From: Sphingobium sp. SYK-6
Lineage (GTDB): Bacteria; Pseudomonadota; Alphaproteobacteria; Sphingomonadales; Sphingomonadaceae
Direction: 5' to 3'
NCBI RefSeq assembly: GCF_000283515.1
Contig: NC_015976.1
Coordinates: 2,946,501 to 3,010,500, forward strand
DNA: 64,000 nt
In this document: positions 43,385 through 51,800 of the stretch, one piece after another
Position numbering within the stretch: position 1 is the first letter of the stretch
How the letters are laid out: every line of letters begins with the position of its first letter
The notes under the pieces: generated by a model
Database searches by the model: none
Told to the model about the DNA's origin: nothing
Seen by the model: only the letters and a program-made list of their open reading frames with translations
Made by a program: the position numbers and the translations under genes

Positions 43385-45968
43385 TGGCAGCTTCCTTCCG
43401 TTCATCGGCAATGAGGCGAGCGATCGTGGGCCGGCATGAGCCACAATTGGTACCGGCCCCCAGCGCCACCCCGATGGATGCGATATCGGCCAGCCCTTCA
43501 TCGCGGATCGCCGCGACGATGGTGCGCATCCCGACATCGAAGCACGCGCAGACGATCGCGCCTCTCTCCACCTGCCCGCCGGGCGCGCGACCGGCGAGCA
43601 CCTGCGGCCCCTGCGGCTGCTGGAGCTGGCCGATCAGCCAGTCCCGCGAAGGCAATTCGCCGCTACGCGTCACGAACAGCGCGGCGACGAGGCGCCCCTC
43701 ATGCAGGATGGCGACACGGCGCGTGCCCCGGGCAGGATCGCTCGCCTCGACCCGCTCGCCGCGCGGCAAGGCATGATCGAGCGTGAGCGGATCGCCCAGC
43801 CCCGCGATCTCGCAGAGCGTGCCGCCCGGCACCGTGATCCGCGTCGCCCACAGACAGTCGGGCAGCGGCACTTCGCCATGCACGATCAGGAAGCCATGCC
43901 AGTCGACAGCGACCGACGCGATACGCGCGGGCGTCATCTTGAAGCCGGGCTGGCCACTGTGCGGATCGACGATGGGCCGCGACAACAGACCGGCGCGGCC
44001 GCCGGTCGATTGCCGGTCCGTCCAGTGGATCGGCACGAACAACTCGCCACGCCGCTGCCCCGGTTGATGGGCAACCCGAAACACGCTCTCGCCCTGCGGC
44101 GTCGAAACCCGCGCCAGCGCGCGATCGGCCAGGCCGAACGAAGCCGCATCATCCGGATGGATCTCGACCAGCGGCTCCTCGCGATGCCGCGCCAGCCTGG
44201 GGCTGAGCCCCGTGCGCGTCATCGTGTGCCAATGGTCCCGATAGCGCCCGGTGTTGAGCGTCATCGGCCAGTCCGCGAGGCTTGCCTCCGCGTCGCGCTG
44301 CGTCACGGACACCAGCCGCGCCTTGCCGTCCGGCGTGGGAAAGCGTCCGTTCGAGAAGGGCCGCCCGCCCCACTGAAACGGTGCCAGAGCATCATAGGCT
44401 TCGTTTCCGATCGCGGCCTTGCCCCGCAGGTCAAGCGCCCGCGCGCCATCGTTGCGATAAGCGGTCAGACGGGCATGCTCGCGCCAGATCTCCGCGGGGT
44501 GATCATAGCCGAAGGCCGTGCGCCAGCCCATGCGGCGCGCGACTTCCTTGATGATCCACCAGTCCGGCCTCGCCTCTCCCGGCAGCGGCATCAGCGCACG
44601 TTGACGGCTGATCAGGCGTTCGGAATTGGTGACCGTGCCGTCCTTCTCGCCCCAGGCGGCGGCGGGGAGCCGAACATGCGCGAACCGGCCCGTATCGGTA
44701 TCGGCCATCACATCGGAGACGACGAGGAAAGGACATTCAGCCAGAGCCTCGCGGACACGACCAACATCGGGCAGCGACACCGCTGGATTGGTGGCCATGA
44801 TCCACACCGCCTTGATCCGGCCCTCGCCCATGGCGCGGAACAGGTCCACTGCCTTGAGGCCCGGCCTCGTCGCCATGCGTTCCGCTGCCCAGAAGCGGCC
44901 GACATCGGCGATGTCCTCATCGGAAAAGTTGCGATGCGCCGCCAATGTCGAAGCCAGTCCGCCGACTTCCCGCCCCCCCATCGCATTGGGCTGCCCGGTA
45001 ATCGAGAACGGCGCGGCGCCGGTCTTGCCGATCCGGCCGGTCGCAAGATGGACGTTGATGATCGCGTTCACCTGGTCGGTGCCGCGGATCGACTGGTTGA
45101 TCCCCTGGCTGAACAGCGTGACCGTGCGCGGCGTGGCGGCGAAGAGCTCGTAAAAGCACTGCAGGTCGGTGGGGGCGAGATCGCATAGGCGTGCCACGCT
45201 CCACAGGTCATTATCCGTTTCGAGAGCGCTCCAGAACCCGTCCGGCACGTTGACACGCGCTGAAAGATAGGCCTCGTCGACCAGCCCCTCGCGCCGCATG
45301 TGGGCGAGCAGGCCGTTCATCAGCGCCACGTCGGTGCCGGGGCGCAGCGGCAAGTGCAGGTCGGCCTCCTCGCAGGTCTCGGTGCGGCGAGGATCGATGA
45401 CGACGAGCTTCGTGCCCCGTGCGGCACGGGCAGCCATGATGCGCTGATAAACCACCGGGTGGCACCAGGCCGTATTGGAACCCACGAGCACGATGAGATC
45501 GGCCGCGTCGAGATCGTCATAGCTGGCCGGGACGACATCCTCCCCGAACGCCCGCTGATGACCGGCCACGGCGCTCGACATGCAGAGGCGCGAGTTGGTG
45601 TCGATATTGGCCGAGCCGATGAAGCCCTTCATCAGCTTGTTGGCGACATAATAATCCTCGGTCAGCAACTGGCCGGAGACGTAGAAGGCGACGCTGTCCG
45701 GCCCGTGGCGGGCTATGGTGTCGCGAAAGCGCTTCGCCACCAGGTTGAGCGCCTTGTCCCAGCTTGCGCGGCGGTTGCCGATCATGGGGTGGAGCAGCCG
45801 CCCCTCAAGGCCGACCGTCTCGCCCAGATGCGTGCCCTTGGAGCAGAGGCGGCCGGCATTGGCGGGATGATCGGGATCGCCCTTGATCTCGACCTTCCGC
45901 TCGCCGGTCACACGCGCGAGGATGCCGCAGCCGACACCGCAATAAGCGCAGGTTGTTCGGACAGCCAC
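43377..45968 (-). CDS. nasA: Assimilatory nitrate reductase catalytic subunit with [2Fe-2S] tail
   Basis: An 863-residue molybdopterin enzyme that reduces nitrate to nitrite in the cytoplasm. Cys7, Cys10, Cys14 and Cys42 (CAYCGVGCG...LCSKG) bind the [4Fe-4S] cluster; bis-MGD-binding stretches include NTNSRLCMSSAV-like IDTNSRLCMSSAVAGH and ITGQPNAMGGREVGG. The C-terminal 60 residues (ERGAIVCACFDVG...TNCGSCRPTI) are a Bfd-like [2Fe-2S] domain, as in Klebsiella-type NasA. The start is GTG. It follows nirD by 58 bp and overlaps cobA. No separate NADH-dehydrogenase NasC-type subunit is seen in the window, so the electron donor may be encoded elsewhere. Confidence 0.93.
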   Translation of the reverse strand: MAVRTTCAYCGVGCGILARVTGERKVEIKGDPDHPANAGRLCSKGTHLGETVGLEGRLLHPMIGNRRASWDKALNLVAKRFRDTIARHGPDSVAFYVSGQLLTEDYYVANKLMKGFIGSANIDTNSRLCMSSAVAGHQRAFGEDVVPASYDDLDAADLIVLVGSNTAWCHPVVYQRIMAARAARGTKLVVIDPRRTETCEEADLHLPLRPGTDVALMNGLLAHMRREGLVDEAYLSARVNVPDGFWSALETDNDLWSVARLCDLAPTDLQCFYELFAATPRTVTLFSQGINQSIRGTDQVNAIINVHLATGRIGKTGAAPFSITGQPNAMGGREVGGLASTLAAHRNFSDEDIADVGRFWAAERMATRPGLKAVDLFRAMGEGRIKAVWIMATNPAVSLPDVGRVREALAECPFLVVSDVMADTDTGRFAHVRLPAAAWGEKDGTVTNSERLISRQRALMPLPGEARPDWWIIKEVARRMGWRTAFGYDHPAEIWREHARLTAYRNDGARALDLRGKAAIGNEAYDALAPFQWGGRPFSNGRFPTPDGKARLVSVTQRDAEASLADWPMTLNTGRYRDHWHTMTRTGLSPRLARHREEPLVEIHPDDAASFGLADRALARVSTPQGESVFRVAHQPGQRRGELFVPIHWTDRQSTGGRAGLLSRPIVDPHSGQPGFKMTPARIASVAVDWHGFLIVHGEVPLPDCLWATRITVPGGTLCEIAGLGDPLTLDHALPRGERVEASDPARGTRRVAILHEGRLVAALFVTRSGELPSRDWLIGQLQQPQGPQVLAGRAPGGQVERGAIVCACFDVGMRTIVAAIRDEGLADIASIGVALGAGTNCGSCRPTIARLIADERKEAANG

Positions 45969-46026
45969 TAGTCCCTCCCCTTCCGGAATAGGGCTTGGAT
46001 GGAGTGGGGCTTGCGGTGGTTTTCGC

Positions 46027-46365
46027 TCACGCCGCCGCCTTCAACGTGCTTGCCCGGCAGATCAGCACCCGCCCGCCATCGATCTTGACCGGGATGACCG
46101 GCGTGCAGCCCTTGTCCTCGCCTTGCGCTTCCCCGGTGGCGAGGGCGATGTTCCAATTGTGCAGGGGGCAGGTGACGCTGTGGCCATGGACGATGCCCTG
46201 GCTGAGCGGTCCCTGCTTGTGCGGGCAGCGATTGACCAGCGCGAAGATCCTGCCGTCACTGGTGTGGAAAACGGCGATCTCTTCGCCGCCCTCGACGGGC
46301 ACGGTGCGGCTGCCGCGCACCGGAATCTCATTCACCCAGCCGATGTCGAGCCATTCGCCGATCAT
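46027..46365 (-). CDS. nirD: Nitrite reductase small subunit (Rieske-type)
   Basis: A 112-residue Rieske-fold protein. The cluster ligands are Cys47/His49 (CPH) and Cys66/His69 (CPLH), 16 residues apart, in NRCPHKQGPLSQG and TCPLHNWNIALATG. Some NirD proteins have lost these; here the full set is present. The ATG overlaps the nirB stop (ATGA), as expected for a subunit of the NAD(P)H nitrite reductase. Confidence 0.93.
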   Translation of the reverse strand: MIGEWLDIGWVNEIPVRGSRTVPVEGGEEIAVFHTSDGRIFALVNRCPHKQGPLSQGIVHGHSVTCPLHNWNIALATGEAQGEDKGCTPVIPVKIDGGRVLICRASTLKAAA

Positions 46366-48881
46366 GCCATTTCCTCCAGCCGTGCAGGTCTGAACTGCGC
46401 CATGTGCGCATGCTGCTCGCGCTCCACGCCTTCGGCGCGCTGCGCCCAGGGATCGTCCTGACTGAAGCTCTGCGAGAAGAGGAAGCGCGCGCGCAGCGCC
46501 TCGCGACCGATGTCATCCTCGACGATCCGCTGCTTCACATAATCAATGCCGACCCGTTCGATCCAAGGCGCGGTCCGCTCCAGATACCGGGCTTCCTCGC
46601 GGTAGAGCTGGATGAAGGCAGCGCAATAATCGAGCGCTTCCTGTTCCGTCGCCACCCTGCAAAGCAGATCGGTTGCGCGAACCTTGATGCCGCCATTGCC
46701 GCCGACGCTGAGCTCGTAGCCCGAATCCAGGCAGACCACGCCAAAGTCCTTGATGGTCGCTTCCGCGCAGTTGCGCGGGCAGCCCGAGACGGCGATCTTG
46801 AACTTGTGGGGCATCCAGGACCCCCATGTCATCCGCTCGATCCTGACGCCGAGGCCGGTCGAATCCTGCGTGCCGAAGCGGCACCACTCGCTGCCGACGC
46901 AGGTCTTCACCGTGCGCAGCGACTTGCCATAGGCATGGCCCGAAACCATGCCGGCGGCATTGAGGTCAGCCCAAACCGCGGGCAGATCCTCCTTGCGGAT
47001 GCCGAATATGTCCAGCCGCTGCCCGCCCGTCACCTTGACCATCGGGGCGTCATATTTCTCGACCACATCGGCGATGGCGCGCAGCTCGCGCGGATTGGTG
47101 AGGCCGCCCCACATGCGCGGCACGACGGAATAGGTGCCGTCCTTCTGGATGTTGGCGTGCATCCGCTCGTTGACGAAGCGGCTCTGCTGATCGTCGACAT
47201 ACGCACCGGGCAATGCGCACAGCAGATAATAATTGAGCGCCGGACGGCAGGACGAGCAACCATCAGGCGTGAACCAATGGAGCTTCTGCATTGCCTCGGG
47301 GATTGATCGCATGTCCTGGGCCACGATCTCGCGACGGACATCGTCATGCGTGAAGGTCGTGCATTTGCACATGGTCCTGGAGCCGGCCTGAACATCGTCG
47401 CCCAGCGTGATCGCCAGCAATGTTTCAACCAGGCCGGTGCAGGACCCGCAACTGGCGGACGCCTTGCAGGTGGCGCGCACGGCGTCGAGACTGTGCGCCC
47501 CCCTCGCGATGGAGGAAAGGACCTGCCCCTTGGAGACGCCGTTGCAGCCGCAAATCTCGGCATCGTCCGAGAGCGCTGCAACGGCAGCCTTAGGGTCCGC
47601 CGCGCCCCCTCCCGAGGCGAATGCCTGGCCGAAGATCAGAACGTCACGCAGGTCGGCGACGCATTCGCCTTTCCTCAGAAGATCGAAATACCAGCTTCCG
47701 TCAGCGGTATCGCCATACAGGACCGCGCCGATGATGCGGTCGTCCTGCAGCACGAGACGCTTATAGATGCCCCGACTGGCATCACGCAGGACGATATCCT
47801 CGCAACCACCGCCGACGCCCGAAAAGTCGCCCGCCGAGAAGACATCCAGCCCGGCGACCTTGAGCTTGGTCGAGGTTGCGGAACGGCGATAGGGGTTCGC
47901 CTTGCCGGTCAGGCCGTCCGCGAAGCTGCGGCACATGTCCCACAGCGGCGCCACGAGGCCATAGACATTGCCGTCATGTTCGGCGCACTCTCCCACGGCC
48001 AGGATCGACGGGTCGTTCGTGACCATATGGTCGTCGACCTTGATACCGCGCCCGACCTCCAGCCCCGCCTCGCGCGCCAAGGCGACCGAAGGACGAATGC
48101 CGACGGCCATGACGACGAGACTGGCCGGGATTTCCCGCCCGTCCTTGAGGCGCACGCCTTCCACCTTGCCGTCACCATAAATCTCGGCTGTGTCGGCGCC
48201 CGTGAGGATCGTCTGTCCACGTTCTTCAAGGGCCGTCTTGAGCAGCCAGCCCGCAGCCTCGTCGAGCTGACGCTCCATCAGGCTACCGGGCAGATGCAGC
48301 ACCGTCACGTTCATGCCGCGCAGCGCAAGGCCATGCGCCGCCTCGAGACCGAGCAGGCCGCCACCAATCACCACGGCCGCACCGCCCTTTTCTGCTGCGG
48401 CGAGCATGGTGCCGACATCCTTCATGTCGCGAAAGCTGACGACGCCGGGAAGGTCCTTGCCCGGCACGGGGATGATGAACGGGTCCGACCCCGTCGCGAT
48501 CAGCAGGCGATCATAGCCCAGCGTGCAGCCGGACCGGCTGGTGACCGTTGCGGACGCGCGATCGATGGAGACGACGGGATCGTCCGTGATGAGCGTGATC
48601 CCGTTGTCGCGATACCAGTCATGCCCGTTGATGATGATCTCGTCGAACGTCTTCTCGCCCGCGAGGACCGGGGAAAGCATGATCCGGTTGTAGTTCACAT
48701 GCTGCTCGGCACCGAAGATGGTGATGCGATAGCGCCCCGCGTCTCGCGCCAGCAGTTCCTCGATCGCCCGGCAGCCGGCCATGCCGTTTCCCACCACGAC
48801 GAGATGCTCGCGTGGATCACCGGAGAACCGATCTGCAGGCTCGTCGGCCCCTTCGCGGGGTTGATAGTCCTGGAAGTCCAT
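46362..48881 (-). CDS. nirB: NAD(P)H nitrite reductase large subunit
   Basis: An 839-residue enzyme that reduces nitrite to ammonium. FAD domain: EHLVVVGNGMAGCRAIEELL; NAD domain: AAVVIGGGLLGLEAAHGLAL; central [2Fe-2S] Bfd-like domain: ICGCNGVSKG with CKASASCGSC; sirohaem/[4Fe-4S] half-domains with TCVGSEWC and GCPRNCAEA. The frame is open for another 60 codons upstream, but those codons cover an RNA terminator hairpin, and MDFQDYQPREGADEP at 48881 starts the conserved protein, so that ATG is used. Expression is probably controlled by the antitermination leader at 48894-48989. Confidence 0.94.
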   Translation of the reverse strand: MDFQDYQPREGADEPADRFSGDPREHLVVVGNGMAGCRAIEELLARDAGRYRITIFGAEQHVNYNRIMLSPVLAGEKTFDEIIINGHDWYRDNGITLITDDPVVSIDRASATVTSRSGCTLGYDRLLIATGSDPFIIPVPGKDLPGVVSFRDMKDVGTMLAAAEKGGAAVVIGGGLLGLEAAHGLALRGMNVTVLHLPGSLMERQLDEAAGWLLKTALEERGQTILTGADTAEIYGDGKVEGVRLKDGREIPASLVVMAVGIRPSVALAREAGLEVGRGIKVDDHMVTNDPSILAVGECAEHDGNVYGLVAPLWDMCRSFADGLTGKANPYRRSATSTKLKVAGLDVFSAGDFSGVGGGCEDIVLRDASRGIYKRLVLQDDRIIGAVLYGDTADGSWYFDLLRKGECVADLRDVLIFGQAFASGGGAADPKAAVAALSDDAEICGCNGVSKGQVLSSIARGAHSLDAVRATCKASASCGSCTGLVETLLAITLGDDVQAGSRTMCKCTTFTHDDVRREIVAQDMRSIPEAMQKLHWFTPDGCSSCRPALNYYLLCALPGAYVDDQQSRFVNERMHANIQKDGTYSVVPRMWGGLTNPRELRAIADVVEKYDAPMVKVTGGQRLDIFGIRKEDLPAVWADLNAAGMVSGHAYGKSLRTVKTCVGSEWCRFGTQDSTGLGVRIERMTWGSWMPHKFKIAVSGCPRNCAEATIKDFGVVCLDSGYELSVGGNGGIKVRATDLLCRVATEQEALDYCAAFIQLYREEARYLERTAPWIERVGIDYVKQRIVEDDIGREALRARFLFSQSFSQDDPWAQRAEGVEREQHAHMAQFRPARLEEMA

Positions 48882-48893
48882 GTCCCATGCTCC

Positions 48894-48953
48894 AAAACAA
48901 AAAAAAGCCGCCACCCAGGCTCCGGCTTTGGCCGGAAGCTGGATGGCGGCTTT
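48894..48953 (-). terminator. Intrinsic terminator in the nirB leader
   Basis: Read on the minus strand, AAAGCCGCC pairs with GGCGGCTTT around an inner CCGGC-CAAA-GCCGG hairpin, followed by eight T, one G and four T. This is a textbook intrinsic terminator placed between the porin gene and nirB. Its 5' arm begins with the loop of the second ANTAR-type hairpin, so the two folds exclude each other. Confidence 0.88.
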
Positions 48954-48989
48954 GCCATCATGACACGCCTTGGCAGTCCATCCTCGGAC
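48942..48989 (-). promoter_or_regulatory. NasT (ANTAR) target RNA in the nirB leader
   Basis: Two stem-loops with six-base loops precede the terminator (minus strand). Hairpin 1: GTCC-GAGGAT-GGAC (48989-48976), extended by a G-U and a C-G pair. Hairpin 2: GATGGC-AAAGCC-GCCATC (48959-48942), loop with A at position 1 and G at position 4 as in published ANTAR targets. Binding by NasT should stabilise hairpin 2 and prevent terminator formation, allowing nirB-nirD-nasA-cobA transcription when nitrate is present. Confidence 0.8.
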
Positions 48990-49064
48990 CGTCGCGGCTA
49001 TAAGAACAGGGCAGCCTTGCCCTTCGCACTGCAGCATGACCGGGATCGCATCCCGGCGCAAGCG

Positions 49065-50270
49065 TCAAAATATCCAGTCGACCTGCAACCAGAACTTGCT
49101 GGTATCGGTCGCGAGCGCATCGGCCTCATAGCGCGCGAATCTCGCCGAAAAGACGGTGTGCTTCACCTTCATGCTGGCCAGAAGATCGATCTCGTCGCCA
49201 TAATGCTGATCGAGGCGATCGCTCTCGAAACGGTGCCAGGTGGCCTGCAGCGAGACCGAATCGATCTCGCCGACCCCGGTCCAGCCATGGCCTGCTCCCA
49301 CATAGAGATCACGCACGCCATTGGGCGGCGTGGTCAGCAGTTTGTCGGCCCAGCCCTGAAATTTGAAATTCGTGCCCAACGGGGTCTGGAAGCTGGTGAG
49401 CGCCATGCCGTCGTCCGCGCCCAGCACCTCGTAGCCGGCGTTCAGCTTGAACGGCTTCACATCCAGCGCGAGGTCCACAAGCCAGTAATCGGCAGCATAG
49501 CTATTGGGATTGCGGCGATAATCGCCCTGGCGCGCATAGCTCAAGCCATAGCTCAGCCTGGCCGTCCGGGAGAGGCTCCGAGATCCGGAAAGACGGAGCC
49601 CATAGGTCTGGCTGGAGAGACGATAGCCCTGCACATCGGCTTCGTCCTGATCCACCAGATAGGCAAATCCGGTGACCTTGCCGACGGGCGTTGCATAGGA
49701 GAGGTTCACGAAGATATTCTCGCCATCAATGCTTCGCGGACGTGCGCCCCTGCCGTCCACACCCCAGATCGTGCGAACACTCCACGCATAGCTGAGATCC
49801 AGCTTGAAGCCGCCTAAGCCTGTCCATTCGGCGCGCACCGCGTCGAAGCTCTGCGCATTCTGGCGGAACGCCACGTTGCCGATGAAGCGCTCGTCATCCA
49901 GCGCGATCCGCTGTCGCCCCCCAGTAACGGTCAGGGCCTCCGCCCGGTACTGAAGCTGCGCCCGATAGAGCGCGACATTCTCCGGATCAGCGACGAGCGG
50001 ACGCGGGGCCGATCCGTGGAGGCCGTCATGATAGCTGCCGGCCAGCGCCAGCGTCCCTTGCACCTCTGCAAGTGCCGACCACGAGCCTATGCCAGCCTGT
50101 GCCCCGGTGCGAAGGCGGATCGTCGCGGCATGAGCCTCGTCGGGAAGCCCAGCCTGCTCCACGGCTTCATAGCGCAATCGCGCATCGATGAGGGGCTGGA
50201 CCGTCACGGTCTGGGCGCAAGCCGGCCCGGCAGCGGCCAGCCCGGCCGCCGCGAAAAGACAAGACTTCAT
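49065..50270 (-). CDS. Alginate-export-family outer-membrane porin of nitrate locus
   Basis: A 401-residue protein with signal peptide (PACAQ, residue 20) and a beta-barrel ending in aromatic Phe (WLQVDWIF). The stretches PLIDARLRYEAVEQAGLPDE, GGRQRIALDDERFIGNVAFR and FRQNAQSFDAVRAEW match the alginate-export/AlgE-like porin family, which often sits beside nitrate transport genes in alphaproteobacteria and probably serves as the outer-membrane channel for nitrate or nitrite. It is 63 bp downstream of the transporter gene and upstream of the nirB leader. Confidence 0.82.
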   Translation of the reverse strand: MKSCLFAAAGLAAAGPACAQTVTVQPLIDARLRYEAVEQAGLPDEAHAATIRLRTGAQAGIGSWSALAEVQGTLALAGSYHDGLHGSAPRPLVADPENVALYRAQLQYRAEALTVTGGRQRIALDDERFIGNVAFRQNAQSFDAVRAEWTGLGGFKLDLSYAWSVRTIWGVDGRGARPRSIDGENIFVNLSYATPVGKVTGFAYLVDQDEADVQGYRLSSQTYGLRLSGSRSLSRTARLSYGLSYARQGDYRRNPNSYAADYWLVDLALDVKPFKLNAGYEVLGADDGMALTSFQTPLGTNFKFQGWADKLLTTPPNGVRDLYVGAGHGWTGVGEIDSVSLQATWHRFESDRLDQHYGDEIDLLASMKVKHTVFSARFARYEADALATDTSKFWLQVDWIF

Positions 50271-50333
50271 GGACTATCCCCCGATGAGGAAGCCGGCGAA
50301 CAGTGTTCTGGACGCCGGCTCCGCCACTTCAGC

Positions 50334-51584
50334 TCAGATGCGGGCGCCAGTGCTCCAGTTCGCGCGCCATTGCCCCTTCACGAGCGTAATGCCCACCAGC
50401 GCCAGCAGGGCGAGACCCGCGAAGATGAGAAAACCGGACCCGAAACTGCCGGTGAACTGCCTCGCGAAACCCAGCGACGACGCGAGATAGAAGCCCCCTA
50501 CCCCGCCAGCCATCCCGACCAGCCCGGTCATGATGCCGATCTCGGACTGAAAGCGCTGGGGAACGAGCTGGAAGACCGCGCCATTGCCGGTGCCAAGCGC
50601 CAGCATCGCAATCACGAACAGCGTGAGCGCAGCTCCCAATGTCGGCGCCATGCTGACCCCGGCAAGCGCGAGAGCCGCGACGATGAACACCATCATCAGG
50701 CTGTTGATGCCTCCGATCCGATCCGCCAGAGCGCCGCCCATGGGCCGCACCAGCGAGCCGGCGAAGACACAGGCGGCCGTGCAATAGCCGGCCAGGATCG
50801 TGGTCAGGCCGAACTGGTCAGTGAAGTAGATCGTCAATGAAGAGGCAAGCCCCGAGAAGCCGCCGAAGGTGACGGCATAGAAGCCCATCAGCCACCAGGC
50901 ATCGGCGGTCTTGAGGGGCGTGAAATAGTCCGCGAATTTCTTCGGCGCGGGCGCATCGGGCGCATCCTTGGCCAGGATGAGGTAAATGACGAGGACGATC
51001 GTGAGCGGAATGCAGGCGAGGCCCAGCACGGCGTTCCAGCCGAAGAGCTTGGCCAGGACCGGCGCGAACAGCGAGGCAAGGACGGTTCCGGAGTTGCCCA
51101 TGCCGGCCAGTCCCATGGCCTTGCCCTGATGCTCCGGCGGATACCAGCGACTGGCGAGCGGCAATGCGATGGCGAAGCTGGCCCCGGCGAACCCGAGAAT
51201 GATCCCCAGGACAAGCGTGCCGACAAAGCTGTTGACGCCCAGAAACCACGCCGCGAGCAGGCCCGCGATCACGATCAGCTGATTGAGGGCACCGGAGAGC
51301 TTGGGGCCGATCCGGTCGACCAGCAGACCGTTCGCCACGCGGAGCAGGGCGCCCATCAAGGTGGGCGTCGCCACCATCAGGCCCTTTTCGGCGGGGGTCA
51401 GGGAAAGCGTCCTGGTGATTTCCGGCGCGAGCGGCCCCAGCAGGACCCACACCATGAAGGCGAGATCGAAATAAAGGAACGCAGCAATGAGCGTCGGTTT
51501 GTGGCCGACGCGCCAGAAGTTGCTTTTCGCGGCGGCGGCGTCCGGCATCACGGCGCCGGAAATGTCCTGAATGACTGTAGCCAT
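50334..51584 (-). CDS. narK: NarK/NasA-type nitrate/nitrite MFS transporter
   Basis: A 416-residue twelve-helix carrier of the nitrate-nitrite porter family. FYFDLAFMVWVLLGPLAPEI in helix 1, ANGLLVDRIGPKLSG, the nitrate signature GFAGASFAIALPLASRWYPP and the second signature NGAVFQLVPQRFQSEIGIMT with TGLVGMAGGVGGF are all present. ATG 51584 (after GAGGGGGAC) is used; the upstream open frame covers the terminator leader. First structural gene of the nitrate operon, under an ANTAR-type leader. Confidence 0.92.
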   Translation of the reverse strand: MATVIQDISGAVMPDAAAAKSNFWRVGHKPTLIAAFLYFDLAFMVWVLLGPLAPEITRTLSLTPAEKGLMVATPTLMGALLRVANGLLVDRIGPKLSGALNQLIVIAGLLAAWFLGVNSFVGTLVLGIILGFAGASFAIALPLASRWYPPEHQGKAMGLAGMGNSGTVLASLFAPVLAKLFGWNAVLGLACIPLTIVLVIYLILAKDAPDAPAPKKFADYFTPLKTADAWWLMGFYAVTFGGFSGLASSLTIYFTDQFGLTTILAGYCTAACVFAGSLVRPMGGALADRIGGINSLMMVFIVAALALAGVSMAPTLGAALTLFVIAMLALGTGNGAVFQLVPQRFQSEIGIMTGLVGMAGGVGGFYLASSLGFARQFTGSFGSGFLIFAGLALLALVGITLVKGQWRANWSTGARI

Positions 51585-51609
51585 GTCACGTCCCCCTCTT
51601 TGGACGATG

Positions 51610-51671
51610 AAAACGAAAAAAGCCGCTCGACGGATTTGCGCGCATGGGCGCGAAATCCGGTCAGCGGCTTT
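51610..51671 (-). terminator. Intrinsic terminator in the transporter leader
   Basis: On the minus strand AAGCCGCT pairs with AGCGGCTT around a second stem (CGGATTTCGCGC with GCGCGCAAATCCG), followed by TTTTTTCGTTTT. It lies 26 bases ahead of the transporter start codon and begins inside the loop of the second hexaloop hairpin, making terminator and ANTAR folds exclusive. Confidence 0.88.
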
Positions 51672-51713
51672 GCTGCGAAATGGGGAGGACAGTCTGGGCT
51701 CCGTCTGTGGAGC
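51662..51713 (-). promoter_or_regulatory. NasT (ANTAR) target RNA in the transporter leader
   Basis: Minus-strand hairpin 1: GCTCC-ACAGAC-GGAGC (51713-51698), a hexaloop with A1 and G4. Hairpin 2: CAGC-AAAGCC-GCTG (51675-51662), again A1 and G4, with the same AAAGCC loop as the nirB leader. The spacing and the overlap of hairpin 2 with the terminator match the ANTAR antitermination mechanism described for NasR/NasT systems. Confidence 0.85.
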
Positions 51714-51800
51714 ATACCGTCCAAAAGGCCACGCCTCGTCGCGTAGTCCCCGCACTATCTCGCGATTCGTTTCATGTTGCAAGGCACAATTCCGGGCGCC

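Noticed and set aside
48882..49061. A 60-codon N-terminal extension of NirB
   Set aside because: It translates an RNA terminator and hexaloop hairpins and is not part of the conserved protein start.
47346..49817. An 823-codon open frame antisense to nirB, with similar long antisense frames at 43701-45188 and 55678-57165
   Set aside because: Composition effects opposite clear enzyme genes with conserved motifs; translations are Arg/His-rich and match nothing recognised.
51585..51782. A 66-codon N-terminal extension of the nitrate transporter
   Set aside because: It covers the antitermination leader; the conserved protein begins at 51584 after a good ribosome site.
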